A stretch of DNA of 64,000 bases, taken from NCBI RefSeq assembly GCF_026013965.1, contig NZ_CP110341.1, forward strand, positions 2,170,001 to 2,234,000, given 5' to 3'. A program made the translations under genes and the position numbers. Origin of the DNA: Brevibacterium sp. JSBI002 (GTDB lineage Bacteria > Actinomycetota > Actinomycetes > Actinomycetales > Brevibacteriaceae). Below are positions 33,582-42,458 of the stretch, piece by piece (position 1 is the stretch's first letter; every line of letters starts with the position of its first letter). The notes beneath the pieces were generated by a model. The model was not told the DNA's origin, did no database searches, and was given only the letters and a program-made list of their open reading frames with translations.

Positions 33582-34754
33582 TCAAGCCCGATGCACGTCC
33601 AAGCGGTCTGCAAAGACCACAGTCACGAGTCCGACGAGCACGAGGATGCCGAGTCCCCACCGCAGTCCCGCTCCCGTGGCGACGACCCCGACCAGCGGAC
33701 TCGTCCCGAGGTATCCCACCCGCATCAGCCAGTTCACCAGAGTCACTCCCCCGGCACGGCCGACCCCGGGCAGACGACCTGCCGCTCCGAGTGCGCCGGG
33801 CACGAGCGTCGCTGAGCCGAATCCGAGTGCTCCCATCGCAACGAGCAGCAGACCGGGTTCTTGGGCTGCGATGACGCCGACTCCGCCGACGGCGATGAGT
33901 CCGCCCCCGAGGCGGGCGATCCGACCGACCCCGAACCTCATCACGAGCACGTCCCCGCTGAATCGTCCGAAGCATTGGCTGCCGATGACGACGCTGAAGG
34001 CGATCCCCGCCGAGGCGGCCGGAAATCCCGCGAATTCGACCGCGGCCAGCCCCGCCCAGTTGTTCGCAATGTCTTCAACCGTGGCCCCGCAGATCGCGAC
34101 GATCGCCAAGGGCAGCGCAGCCCAGAGGACCATCCGTTTCGATCGCCCCACGGCTCCGTCTCCGCTACGGCATTCAGGTGCGGCGTCGGAATCGGCGACC
34201 CGCCTGGGCGAGGCATAGTCTCCGATCAGTCGGCGCCCCACGATCGTGATGACCACGGCCGCGACGCCGATGAGCCCCAGCCATATTCGCATGTCGGCAC
34301 CGGAGCTGGCGGCCGCAGTTGCGGCGGCTCCGCTGAGCAGACCGCCGAGGCTCCACAGCGCATGCATCGACGACAGGATCGTGCGTCCGGCCCGCTCCTG
34401 GACGGAGATGCCGACGACGTTCTGCGCGACATCGACGATCGCATCGCAGCATCCCAACAGGAGCAGGCAGATCGCCATCATCACGCCGTTGACCGACCAC
34501 GCCGTCGCCGAAGCGGCCACACCGAGCAACACCGTCCCGCCGATGACGACGCGGTGGGCTCCGAATCGGGCGATGAGAGCGGCGGGCAGAGCCGAGGACA
34601 GCAGCGATCCGACAGCGAAGCAGGCGACGACGAGGCCGAACTGCCAGGAGCTCAATCCGAGTCGGTCGACGAGCAGCGGATACCACGGCAGGAGGGCGGC
34701 GAAGACGGCGCCGTTGCCGGTGAAGTAGAGGCCGACCCCGGCCGCGGCCCTCAT
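33582..34754 (-). CDS. MFS transporter
   Basis: A 390-residue major facilitator permease with about 12 hydrophobic segments. The loop 2-3 region reads LPAALIARFGAHRVVIGG and the family-like SMHALWSLGGLLSGA occurs in helix 4/5. The substrate cannot be told. It starts inside the 3' end of the upstream antiporter gene (4-bp overlap), so both are co-transcribed. The C-terminal end stops in DRLDVHRA. Some similarly organised permeases belong to FucP/YbjJ-like groups, but I would not name one. Confidence 0.82.
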   Translation of the reverse strand: MRAAAGVGLYFTGNGAVFAALLPWYPLLVDRLGLSSWQFGLVVACFAVGSLLSSALPAALIARFGAHRVVIGGTVLLGVAASATAWSVNGVMMAICLLLLGCCDAIVDVAQNVVGISVQERAGRTILSSMHALWSLGGLLSGAAATAAASSGADMRIWLGLIGVAAVVITIVGRRLIGDYASPRRVADSDAAPECRSGDGAVGRSKRMVLWAALPLAIVAICGATVEDIANNWAGLAAVEFAGFPAASAGIAFSVVIGSQCFGRFSGDVLVMRFGVGRIARLGGGLIAVGGVGVIAAQEPGLLLVAMGALGFGSATLVPGALGAAGRLPGVGRAGGVTLVNWLMRVGYLGTSPLVGVVATGAGLRWGLGILVLVGLVTVVFADRLDVHRA

Positions 34755-36142
34755 TCTGCCTTCACGGCTTTCGCCGCGCGCAGGTCACGCCCGGCCTGCC
34801 CGAGGATCACGAGCGCGACCAGGACTCCGAGCAGAATCCACCACAGTGAACCGGTCATGAAGATGAGCGCCATCGAGGCGAGGATCGGCGCCAGACGGCG
34901 CAGCGACCACCACACGTAGCCGCCGAAGCTCGGCATCGCCACGTACGCCGATTCTGCGACGGACTTGACCATGAAGTTCGGTCCGTTGCCGATATACGTG
35001 ATAGCTCCACCCATGACGGCGCCGAGCGAGACCGCGATGAGCAGCGTTTCGGGCACTCCCGCCACCTTCGGTTCGCCCGGCACCTGGGCCGCCATCTCGA
35101 AGAAGGTGACATAGGTCGGAGCATTGTCGAGGACGGAGGAGAGGCCTCCGGTGAAGATGAACAGGGAGATCTCGCCCAGCGGGATCTTGTGGGCGACCTG
35201 CCCAAGGTACTGCAGGGCGGGCATCATCGTGAGGAAGATGCCGATGAAGAGCGATCCGACCTCGAGGATCGGCGTCCAGGTGAACTTGTTGAGGTTGAAT
35301 CGAGCACCGCGGTCACCGCTGAGGAACGACGCCACCGCGGAGCCGAGCATGACGAGCTCACGCCACGGCACGAAGTCCGAGGCGCTCGCATGTCCTGTTT
35401 CGATCGCATGCATGTCGACCGAGGGGATGAACGCGACGGCCACGATGATGATCGCGAGGAACAACAGACCGCTGGCGCCGCGCAGACCGAGCTTCGTCGC
35501 ATAGTCGGCATCTTTGGCCAGCGCCTCGGCCGGTTCCTTCGCGTACATCTTTGAGTCGAGGGTGAAGTAGCTGATCAGCAGCAGAGCGTTGACGAACAGC
35601 CAGTACGGCCAGAGCCCGAATGTCCATTCGAAGGGCACGCCGCGCAGCATGCCGAGGAACAGCGGCGGGTCGCCCAGAGGCGTGAGCAGACCGCCGCAGT
35701 TCGCGACGATGAAGATCGTGTAGATGACGGTGTGGGTGCGGTGCCTGCGGTCTTGGTTCGTGTTGAGGATCGGGCGGATGAGCAGCATCGCCGCACCCGT
35801 GGTGCCGATGAATGAGGCGAGCACGCCGCCGACGGCGAGGAAGATCGTATTGTTCCGAGGTGTCGCCTTGATGTCGCCGACGAGGAAGATCCCGCCCGAG
35901 GCGACGAAGAGGCTGCCGATGAGCATGATGAATTGGAAGTACTCGAGCAGCGCGTGGATGACGGTCGTCGTCTCTCCACTGAGCAGGAACCACACGGCGA
36001 TCGGCACACCGAGGATGAGCGCGACGATGAGCTTGACGAGGTTGCGATCCCAGATCTTCTCCGTGGCCGGAATGAGCGGGAGCACCGCGATGCACACGAG
36101 CAGCAGAACGAACGGAATGATGCTCCACCAGGCCACGACCAT
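34751..36142 (-). CDS. Ion-transporter superfamily permease (Na+/H+ antiporter or CitMHS-like)
   Basis: The 463-residue protein has roughly 12 membrane segments. Signatures of the IT/ArsB-NhaD superfamily are present: SFIGTTGAAMLLIRPIL, NCGGLLTPLGDPPLFLGML in the first half and SSVLDNAPTYVTFFEMA in the second half. The GDPPLFLGM segment resembles proteins annotated as sodium:proton antiporters or putative citrate transporters; I cannot decide between ion exchange and carboxylate transport. AAAGGAG precedes the ATG. A palindrome GACGAGCaggCTCGTC lies about 20-35 bases upstream in the leader. Confidence 0.82.
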   Translation of the reverse strand: MVVAWWSIIPFVLLLVCIAVLPLIPATEKIWDRNLVKLIVALILGVPIAVWFLLSGETTTVIHALLEYFQFIMLIGSLFVASGGIFLVGDIKATPRNNTIFLAVGGVLASFIGTTGAAMLLIRPILNTNQDRRHRTHTVIYTIFIVANCGGLLTPLGDPPLFLGMLRGVPFEWTFGLWPYWLFVNALLLISYFTLDSKMYAKEPAEALAKDADYATKLGLRGASGLLFLAIIIVAVAFIPSVDMHAIETGHASASDFVPWRELVMLGSAVASFLSGDRGARFNLNKFTWTPILEVGSLFIGIFLTMMPALQYLGQVAHKIPLGEISLFIFTGGLSSVLDNAPTYVTFFEMAAQVPGEPKVAGVPETLLIAVSLGAVMGGAITYIGNGPNFMVKSVAESAYVAMPSFGGYVWWSLRRLAPILASMALIFMTGSLWWILLGVLVALVILGQAGRDLRAAKAVKAE

Positions 36143-36294
36143 CCGGGACTCCTTTACTCACTCTTGACGAGCAGGCTCGTCCAGTCGACGTTGACGCTGT
36201 CTTACTCTACTGAACTCGCACAGCGCATCGGGCCATGGTCGGACACACGGACTCAGCTTGCCGAATGGACACAGTGAGCCGCGGGCGAGGATCA

Positions 36295-36392
36295 TCAATT
36301 TCGCCGAGGCGGCCCGTCAGTCGGCAGGGGTGCCGGTAAGTCAGCAGGGGTGCCGATCAGTTCGCCGAAGCAGCCGGTCAGTTCGCCGAGGC
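36295..36392. repeat. Degenerate tandem units starting TCAG at the 3' end of the VTT gene
   Basis: Units beginning TCA(A/G)T or TCAG start at 36295, 36317, 36341, 36357 and 36378. The copies at 36357 and 36378 share TCAGTTCGCCGA(A/G)GC with a 21-base period. Those at 36317 and 36341 share GCAGGGGTGCCG. The unit at 36378 contains the stop codon and last codons of the VTT gene (minus strand), so the array looks like decayed copies of a gene end. Confidence 0.5.
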
Positions 36393-36881
36393 GGAGGTCG
36401 ACTCCTCGGCGGGAGTGCGATCCTTGCGCAGTCCGATGAGAAGACCGCCGATCGCGACGACGAAGACGAGGCCGAGCCCGACGGTGAGTCCCGGTTCGGC
36501 TTGGTAGGCCTTGGCCACTGCTTTGAAGCCGAGGAACCCGACGGTCGAGTAGATGAGTGCCCACAGCGATCCGCCGACGGCGAGCGCCGGGACGTAGCGG
36601 CGGTAGCGCATCCCCGTGGTTCCGGCAGCCAGATTGACCACTGACTGCAGTCCGACGGTGAGGAAGCTCAGAGCCACGACGGGCGCCCCGAAGCGGTCGA
36701 TGGTGTCTTCGGCACGCCGGTACTTAGGTCCGGCCATGATCTTCTCGACCCGGTGGAACTTGCGGATTCCCTTGCGGGCGAAACGGCCGAGGAGGAAGGT
36801 GCCGCCGGCGCGGACGACGATGATGCCGAACATGATCAGCCATGTCACTGCGATCGGAAACGACCAGTCGAGCGGGTTCAT
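36378..36881 (-). CDS. Small VTT/DedA-type membrane protein
   Basis: The 167-residue protein has four hydrophobic segments and the VTT (DedA/SNARE-associated) pattern. This is an N-terminal re-entrant-like VVRAGGTFLLGRFARKG, then FGAPVVALSFLTVGLQSVVNLAAG, MRYRRYVPALAVGGSLWALIY and a last helix near GLGLVFVVAIGGLLIGL. It is shorter than typical DedA proteins (about 200). Some DedA proteins are lipid scramblases; the role here is unproven. A DtxR-like iron box overlaps its promoter, suggesting iron-dependent expression. Confidence 0.75.
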   Translation of the reverse strand: MNPLDWSFPIAVTWLIMFGIIVVRAGGTFLLGRFARKGIRKFHRVEKIMAGPKYRRAEDTIDRFGAPVVALSFLTVGLQSVVNLAAGTTGMRYRRYVPALAVGGSLWALIYSTVGFLGFKAVAKAYQAEPGLTVGLGLVFVVAIGGLLIGLRKDRTPAEESTSASAN

Positions 36882-36954
36882 CGTCGGGGCGCACTCCTCT
36901 CTCTGGGCATTCCGCTGTGCGGACGCACTGCGGCTTCACGGATCGGTCGCTCCC

Positions 36955-36985
36955 ATCATAGCCCCATTAGGTTAGGTTTCCCTCA
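36955..36985 (-). promoter_or_regulatory. DtxR/IdeR-like iron box overlapping the promoter of the VTT gene
   Basis: TTAGGTTAGGTTTCCCTCA (36967-36985) matches the DtxR/IdeR consensus TTAGGTTAGGCTAACCTAA at 15 of 19 positions, with the left half perfect. On the minus strand a -10 element TATGAT lies at 36960-36955, six bases downstream of the box, so a bound repressor would cover the promoter. The VTT start codon is about 75 bases further. Assigned by motif and position only. Confidence 0.6.
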
Positions 36986-37033
36986 CAGGGCGGCCGGTCG
37001 AGACCGATCTCACCCACCGAGGCGGTGAACCGC

Positions 37034-38248
37034 TCAGACGAGCCCACCATCGAGGTAGACCGCGTTGACCCGGTTCTCGATTCCGCGGACGTCGGCGGTG
37101 CGCAGGTCGCCGTCCACGACGACGAGGTCGGCCAGTCCGCCCTCGCTGATTCGGCCGACCCGATCGTCTTCGAGCAGGCGGGCGGCCACGGAGGTTCCGG
37201 CGGCGAGCGCCTCCGTCGTGGACAGTCCCACCTCGGCCAGCAGGCTGATCTCTTCGAGGTTCTCCCCGTGCGGTCCGACTCCGGCATCGGTGCCCAGCGC
37301 GATCGGTATTCCTGCTTCGTTGGCCCGGCCGATCGACTCCTGGTGGGCGTCGACGACGCGACGGGCCTTGTCCACGACGGAGGCGGGCAGTCCGGCACCG
37401 GCGTCGGCGGCTTTGATGACGGCCTGCGGGGCCTGCAGGGTCGGGACGAGGTAGGTGCCGTGCTCACACATGAGGTCGATGGCTTCGTCGTCGAGATAGA
37501 TTCCGTGTTCGATCGAACGCACCCCGGCGCGCACGGCGTTCTTGATTCCCGGTGCGCCCTGCGCGTGGGACATCACATGCGCGCCTTGGGCGGCCGCCTC
37601 GGCGACGATGACGGCGATCTCGGCTTCGGTGAACTGGGAGTGGCGCGGATCGTCGCGTGGGGAGAGCACTCCCCCGGTCGAGCAGATCTTGATGTGGTCG
37701 GCCCCGGCCCGCAGCAATTCGCGGGTCTTCTTCTGCACCTCTTCGAGTCCGTCGGCGACGCCCGAGGGCCGGCCGGGGTGCGGGGCCAGGAAAGGAGACT
37801 CCGCCCCGGAGACGAGGTGGAAGTCTCCGTGGCCACCGGTCTGGGACATGATGTTGACGGCGATCGTCAGCCGCGGCCCGCACACCACACCGGTCTCCAC
37901 GGCCACCTTCGCACCGAGGTCGGTGCCTCCGGCATCGCGCACGGTCGTGACTCCGCCCTTGAGGGTGGCCTCCATATTCTTCACGGAGTCATAGAACTGG
38001 AGCGAGAACGGGTCGTGGAAGTTCGAGGTGGCTGCCGCTCCGCTGCTCGTGAGGTGGACGTGACAGTCGATGACTCCGGGGATGATCGTCTTCCCCGTGC
38101 AGTCGATGTGGTCGTCTCCGGCGTTGTGCGAACCCTGCCCTCCTTCCGCCACCGAGGCGATCCGTCCGCCGTCGATGACGACGTCCCGGGTGCCAGGCAG
38201 GAAGCGGGTTCCGTCGAAGACCGTGGCGTGGGTGAGAACTGTGACCAT
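37034..38248 (-). CDS. Metal-dependent amidohydrolase, prolidase-like
   Basis: TIM-barrel amidohydrolase of 404 residues. Metal ligands are visible: HxH in GVIDCHVHLTSSG, a bridging Lys in GADHIKICSTGG, His in HVMSHAQG, His in SIEHGIYLDDE and Asp in ALGTDAGVG. This arrangement matches the Xaa-Pro dipeptidase/N-acyl-amino-acid hydrolase group (imidazolonepropionase-like family). I chose the ATG with GAGGAG seven bases upstream; an ATG five codons earlier lacks one. It is divergent from the Pls-like synthetase with a 256-bp gap. Confidence 0.88.
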   Translation of the reverse strand: MVTVLTHATVFDGTRFLPGTRDVVIDGGRIASVAEGGQGSHNAGDDHIDCTGKTIIPGVIDCHVHLTSSGAAATSNFHDPFSLQFYDSVKNMEATLKGGVTTVRDAGGTDLGAKVAVETGVVCGPRLTIAVNIMSQTGGHGDFHLVSGAESPFLAPHPGRPSGVADGLEEVQKKTRELLRAGADHIKICSTGGVLSPRDDPRHSQFTEAEIAVIVAEAAAQGAHVMSHAQGAPGIKNAVRAGVRSIEHGIYLDDEAIDLMCEHGTYLVPTLQAPQAVIKAADAGAGLPASVVDKARRVVDAHQESIGRANEAGIPIALGTDAGVGPHGENLEEISLLAEVGLSTTEALAAGTSVAARLLEDDRVGRISEGGLADLVVVDGDLRTADVRGIENRVNAVYLDGGLV

Positions 38249-38504
38249 GGGCGTGCTCCTCATCGTTGAAAATCAGCTGGTCGACCGTGGATGGCCGTCT
38301 CCTCACATCTATCACGGACGACCGCTTCGTGACGATCAGTGCGGTGACTGGGAGAACGGTGGCTTAAGATCAGACATCGGAACCGGAATGCGCACAGTTC
38401 GCGCCCCGACCCGTGTTCACGTCCGCGACACCTTCTTGGGTTATGGTCACCGGCGGCGCCGGTCGGCCCGGCGCCGATCAGCTCCCGAACGACCCGGAAG
38501 ACAC

Positions 38505-41500
38505 GTGAGAGAATACGCACCGCAGTTCCCGTCCCCCGTACGGCCCCGTGAGGACCGCACCCTCATCGACGTCCTCCTCGAGTCGGCCGCCGCGCATCCC
38601 GATCAGCCGGCCCTCGACGACGGCGCACGGGTGCTCAGTTACTCGGAGCTCATCACCGCGATCCGCGATCTCGCGCTGAAGATGGCCGAAGCCGGGATCG
38701 GTCCCGGTGACAAGGTCGGCGTCCGTGTCCCCTCAGGATCGGTGGATCTGTATCTGGCGATCCTCGCCACGCTCATGCTCGGCGCGGCCTACGTTCCCGT
38801 CGACGTCGACGACCCGGATGAGCGGGCGCGCACCGTGTTCACCGAGGCGGCCGTGACCGGAGTGGTGACCGCCGGACCACACATCGAGTCCCGCACCGAC
38901 CGTGGCCCTCTCGACCGTTCCGAGCTGCGGTCCCCCACTCCCGATGACGACTGCTGGGTGATCTTCACCTCCGGGTCGACGGGCACTCCGAAGGGCGTTG
39001 CCGTCACCCACTGTTCGGCAGCGGCATTCGTCGACGCCGAGGCAGCCCTGTTCTGCGTCGAGGAGCCGCTGGGTCCCGGCGATCGCGTCCTCGCCGGACT
39101 GTCCGTGGCCTTCGACGCCAGCTGCGAGGAGATGTGGCTGGCGTGGCGGAACGGCGCGTGCCTGGTCCCCGCCCCGCGTGCGCTGGTGAAGTCCGGGATG
39201 GATCTGGGCCCCTGGCTGTCGTCGCGGCAGATCACCGTCGTCTCGACCGTTCCGACCCTGGCCGCGTTGTGGCCGGCGGAGAGTCTCGACAATGTCCGTC
39301 TCCTCATCTTCGGCGGCGAGGCGTGTCCGCCCGAGCTGGGGCGCCGGCTCAGCGATGACGACCGCGAGGTGTGGAACACCTACGGGCCCACCGAGGCGAC
39401 GGTCGTCGCCTGTGCCGCCATGCTCGACGGATCCGAACCGGTGCGCATCGGCCTGCCGCTCAAGGGCTGGGACCTGGCCGTCGTCGATGCCGAGGGCACG
39501 CCCGTCGCCGAAGGTGAGACCGGTGAGCTCATCATCGGCGGAGTCGGACTGGCCCGCTATCTCGATCCGGCCAAGGACGCCGAGAAGTTCGCTCCCATGC
39601 CGAGTCTCGGCTGGGAGCGGGCGTACCGATCTGGAGATCTCGTCATCAATGATCCGGCAGGGCTGATCTTCGTCGGCCGCGCCGACGAGCAGATCAAGCT
39701 CGGAGGCAGGCGCATCGAGCTCGGCGAGATCGATGCTGCACTGCAGGCCCTGCCCGGTGTCGAAGGTGCCGCCGCGGCGGTGAAGAAGACCGCAGCCGGT
39801 ACAGACGTCCTCATCGGCTACCTGGCCCCCGGTGCGGGTTCGGGCGAGGCCGATCTTCCCGCCTGGGAGGCCCGACTGCGTGACGAACTGCCGGCCGCGC
39901 TCGTTCCCCGTCTGGCTCTCGTCGAGGACCTGCCCACGAAGACCTCGGGCAAGGTCGATCGCAATGCTCTGCCCTGGCCGCTCGATGACGGCGCCGATGC
40001 GGCCGGGTCCGATGAGGTCTTCGACGCGGACACGGAATGGGTTGCCGAGCAGTGGGCCGCGGTCCTCGGTGCCCGGCCGGGCAGAGATTCGGACTTCTTC
40101 ACCGCCGGCGGCGGTTCCCTGGGCGCGGCGCAGCTCGTCTCCCGGCTCCGCACCCGCCATCCCAGCGTCACCGTCGGCGATATCTACGCCCATCCTCGCT
40201 TCGGCGCCCTGTCCAGGCTCTGCCGCGGCGAAGAAGGGTCCGGCATCGGACCGACGGGACCCAAGCGCACGATCACACGGACCTCCCGGGGGATGCAGGC
40301 CTTCCAGGTTCTGCTCGGGATTCCGGTGCACATCCTCGGCGGGGTCCGATGGGTGGTGCTGGCGATGCTGGCGGCCAATATCGGGGTCGGACTCGGCGCG
40401 GATCTGCCGCTGACTCCGTGGCCGGTCGTCGCCGTCCTCTTCCTCGTCTTCGTCACCGCCTGGGGACGGATGCTCATCTCAGCCGGAGCAGCGCGTCTGC
40501 TCATGATCGGAATCCGGCCCGGGGACTATCCGCGCTCGGGCTGGGTGCACAAACGGCTGTGGCTGGCCGAGCACATCGCCGATCTCGCTGCGGCAGTCTC
40601 GGTGGCGAGCGCACCCTGGGTGACCTGGTATGCGAAGCTGCTGGGCAACCGCATCGGGCCCGATGCCGATCTGCACTCGGTGCCGCCGGTGACCGGTTTC
40701 CTCACCCTCGGCGAGGGTGCGGCGGTCGAACCCGAGGTCGATCTCAAGGGCTGGTGGGTCGACGGCGATCTGCTGCGCATCGGACGAATCGACATCAGTC
40801 GCAATGCCACGATCGGCGCCCGGTCGACGCTCATGCCCGGCGCCGAGGTGGGGGTCGGCGCCCTTGTCGAAGCCGGATCCGCAGTGACCGGTCGGGTTCG
40901 GAAGAACCAGATCTACTCGGGTTCGCCGGCCGTTCGCGTCGGGAAGGCGAAGAAGTCCTGGCCCGCTCCCCCGCCCAGGCGGCGTCTGCCGTTCCTGTTC
41001 TATGCCGTCGGCTCCCAGATCAATGCGCTTCTGCCGTATCTCTCTGTGGTACCGGGCGTCGCCTTGATGCTCGCCGTCTCCGGGATCGAGGTCGTTGAGT
41101 CACCCTGGCTGCTGGTGGCGTGGTCACCGGTGGTGGCCTGTCTGTGGTTCTTCACCACTGCACTGTTCATCCTCATCGCTGTGCGGCTCCTGGCGATCGG
41201 CATGGAGGAGGGAGAGTTCCCCGTCCGCTCGGCCCGCGGTTACCGGGTGTGGGCGACGGAGCGGCTGCTCGACATGGCGCGGGACCTGCTGTTCCCCCTC
41301 TACGCTTCGATGCTCACCCCGTGGTGGCTGCGCCTCCTCGGCGCGAAGGTAGGGCCGGGCACTGAGATCTCCACGGTCGTCTTCGTACCGAAGATGACGA
41401 CGATCGCGGCCGGTGCCTTCCTCGCCGATGACACGATGGTCGCCAGCTACGAGCTCGGCCATGGCTGGATGCGGGCCGGCCGAGCGAAGGTCGGCAAACG

Positions 41501-42458
41501 TGCCTTCCTCGGCAACTCGGGAATCGCCTCTCCCGGTCGCAGGGTGCCGAAGAACTCCCTCGTGGCGGTGCTCTCGGCGGCTCCGGCGAAGGCGAAGAAG
41601 GGATCGTCGTGGCTCGGCTCTCCCCCGGTGCAGCTGCGCCGCGCCGCCGTGGAATCCGACGAGTCGCTCACCTATGCCCCGACCTTCGGGGTCAAGGCCG
41701 CTCGTGCCTTCTGGGAGACCCTCCGGATCTCCTCGATCATCGCCGGCGGTGTGCTCATCACCGCTGTCGTGCTCACCATCTGGTTCCTCCTCGGTCTGCC
41801 TGGCGGGGTGGCCGCTCAGTCGACGACGTTCATCGCCTCCGTGCTGCTGGCCCTGCTCACCTCGGGGATCGTCATGATGGCCGCCGGTGCCGTGGCGGCG
41901 GGACTGGCCGTGGCCGCGAAATGGATCCTCGCCGGACCGATCCGGCCCGGGGAGCATCCTCTGTGGTCGTCATTCATCTGGCGCAACGAGGTCGCCGACT
42001 GCTTCGTCGAACTCGTGGCCGCCCCCTGGTTCGCCCGGAACGCCGTGGGCACTCCTGCCATCGTGTGGTACCTGCGGGCGATGGGTGCGAAGATCGGTCA
42101 CGGCGTATGGTGCGAGTCCTACTGGCTGCCGGAGGCCGACCTCGTCGATCTCGGGGACAACTCGACGGTCAACCGCGGCTGTGTGGTCCAGACTCACCTG
42201 TTCCATGATCGGGTGATGAGCCTCGATACCGTTCAGCTCGATCCCGGTGCCACTTTGGGGCCCAACAGCGTCATCCTCCCAGCCTCCACCCTGGGCGAGA
42301 ACGCCACGGTGGGAGCGACGTCGCTGGTCATGCGCGGCGAGTTCGTGCCGGCCCATGCCTACTTCAGCGGCAATCCTGTCATACCCTGGGTGGATGCCCC
42401 AGAACTTCCCGCGCTCGAAGAAGACGGCCTCCATGAAGCAGGCCGATCGCATGCTTGA
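38505..42458 (+). CDS. Membrane NRPS of the Pls/PosA type (candidate poly-amino-acid synthetase)
   Basis: The 1317-residue protein has an adenylation domain (about 25-510) with FTSGSTGTPKGVAVTH, NTYGPTEATV, YRSGDLV and KTSGKVDR. A peptidyl-carrier domain follows, with the pantetheine serine in GGGSLGAAQL near residue 537. The C-terminal 700 residues have three pairs of membrane helices alternating with three hexapeptide-repeat domains (around 767, 951 and 1212-1285). This is the layout and size of epsilon-poly-L-lysine synthetase (Pls) of Streptomyces. The A domain has FDASCEEMW, with an acidic residue in the pocket that would suit a basic amino acid. A GTG start follows GGAAG. The 3' end overlaps the M1 peptidase gene. 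Confidence 0.85.
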   Translation: MREYAPQFPSPVRPREDRTLIDVLLESAAAHPDQPALDDGARVLSYSELITAIRDLALKMAEAGIGPGDKVGVRVPSGSVDLYLAILATLMLGAAYVPVDVDDPDERARTVFTEAAVTGVVTAGPHIESRTDRGPLDRSELRSPTPDDDCWVIFTSGSTGTPKGVAVTHCSAAAFVDAEAALFCVEEPLGPGDRVLAGLSVAFDASCEEMWLAWRNGACLVPAPRALVKSGMDLGPWLSSRQITVVSTVPTLAALWPAESLDNVRLLIFGGEACPPELGRRLSDDDREVWNTYGPTEATVVACAAMLDGSEPVRIGLPLKGWDLAVVDAEGTPVAEGETGELIIGGVGLARYLDPAKDAEKFAPMPSLGWERAYRSGDLVINDPAGLIFVGRADEQIKLGGRRIELGEIDAALQALPGVEGAAAAVKKTAAGTDVLIGYLAPGAGSGEADLPAWEARLRDELPAALVPRLALVEDLPTKTSGKVDRNALPWPLDDGADAAGSDEVFDADTEWVAEQWAAVLGARPGRDSDFFTAGGGSLGAAQLVSRLRTRHPSVTVGDIYAHPRFGALSRLCRGEEGSGIGPTGPKRTITRTSRGMQAFQVLLGIPVHILGGVRWVVLAMLAANIGVGLGADLPLTPWPVVAVLFLVFVTAWGRMLISAGAARLLMIGIRPGDYPRSGWVHKRLWLAEHIADLAAAVSVASAPWVTWYAKLLGNRIGPDADLHSVPPVTGFLTLGEGAAVEPEVDLKGWWVDGDLLRIGRIDISRNATIGARSTLMPGAEVGVGALVEAGSAVTGRVRKNQIYSGSPAVRVGKAKKSWPAPPPRRRLPFLFYAVGSQINALLPYLSVVPGVALMLAVSGIEVVESPWLLVAWSPVVACLWFFTTALFILIAVRLLAIGMEEGEFPVRSARGYRVWATERLLDMARDLLFPLYASMLTPWWLRLLGAKVGPGTEISTVVFVPKMTTIAAGAFLADDTMVASYELGHGWMRAGRAKVGKRAFLGNSGIASPGRRVPKNSLVAVLSAAPAKAKKGSSWLGSPPVQLRRAAVESDESLTYAPTFGVKAARAFWETLRISSIIAGGVLITAVVLTIWFLLGLPGGVAAQSTTFIASVLLALLTSGIVMMAAGAVAAGLAVAAKWILAGPIRPGEHPLWSSFIWRNEVADCFVELVAAPWFARNAVGTPAIVWYLRAMGAKIGHGVWCESYWLPEADLVDLGDNSTVNRGCVVQTHLFHDRVMSLDTVQLDPGATLGPNSVILPASTLGENATVGATSLVMRGEFVPAHAYFSGNPVIPWVDAPELPALEEDGLHEAGRSHA

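Noticed and set aside
38733..40331. 532-codon open frame opposite the Pls-like synthetase
   Set aside because: Antisense to a clear adenylation domain; no domain of its own.
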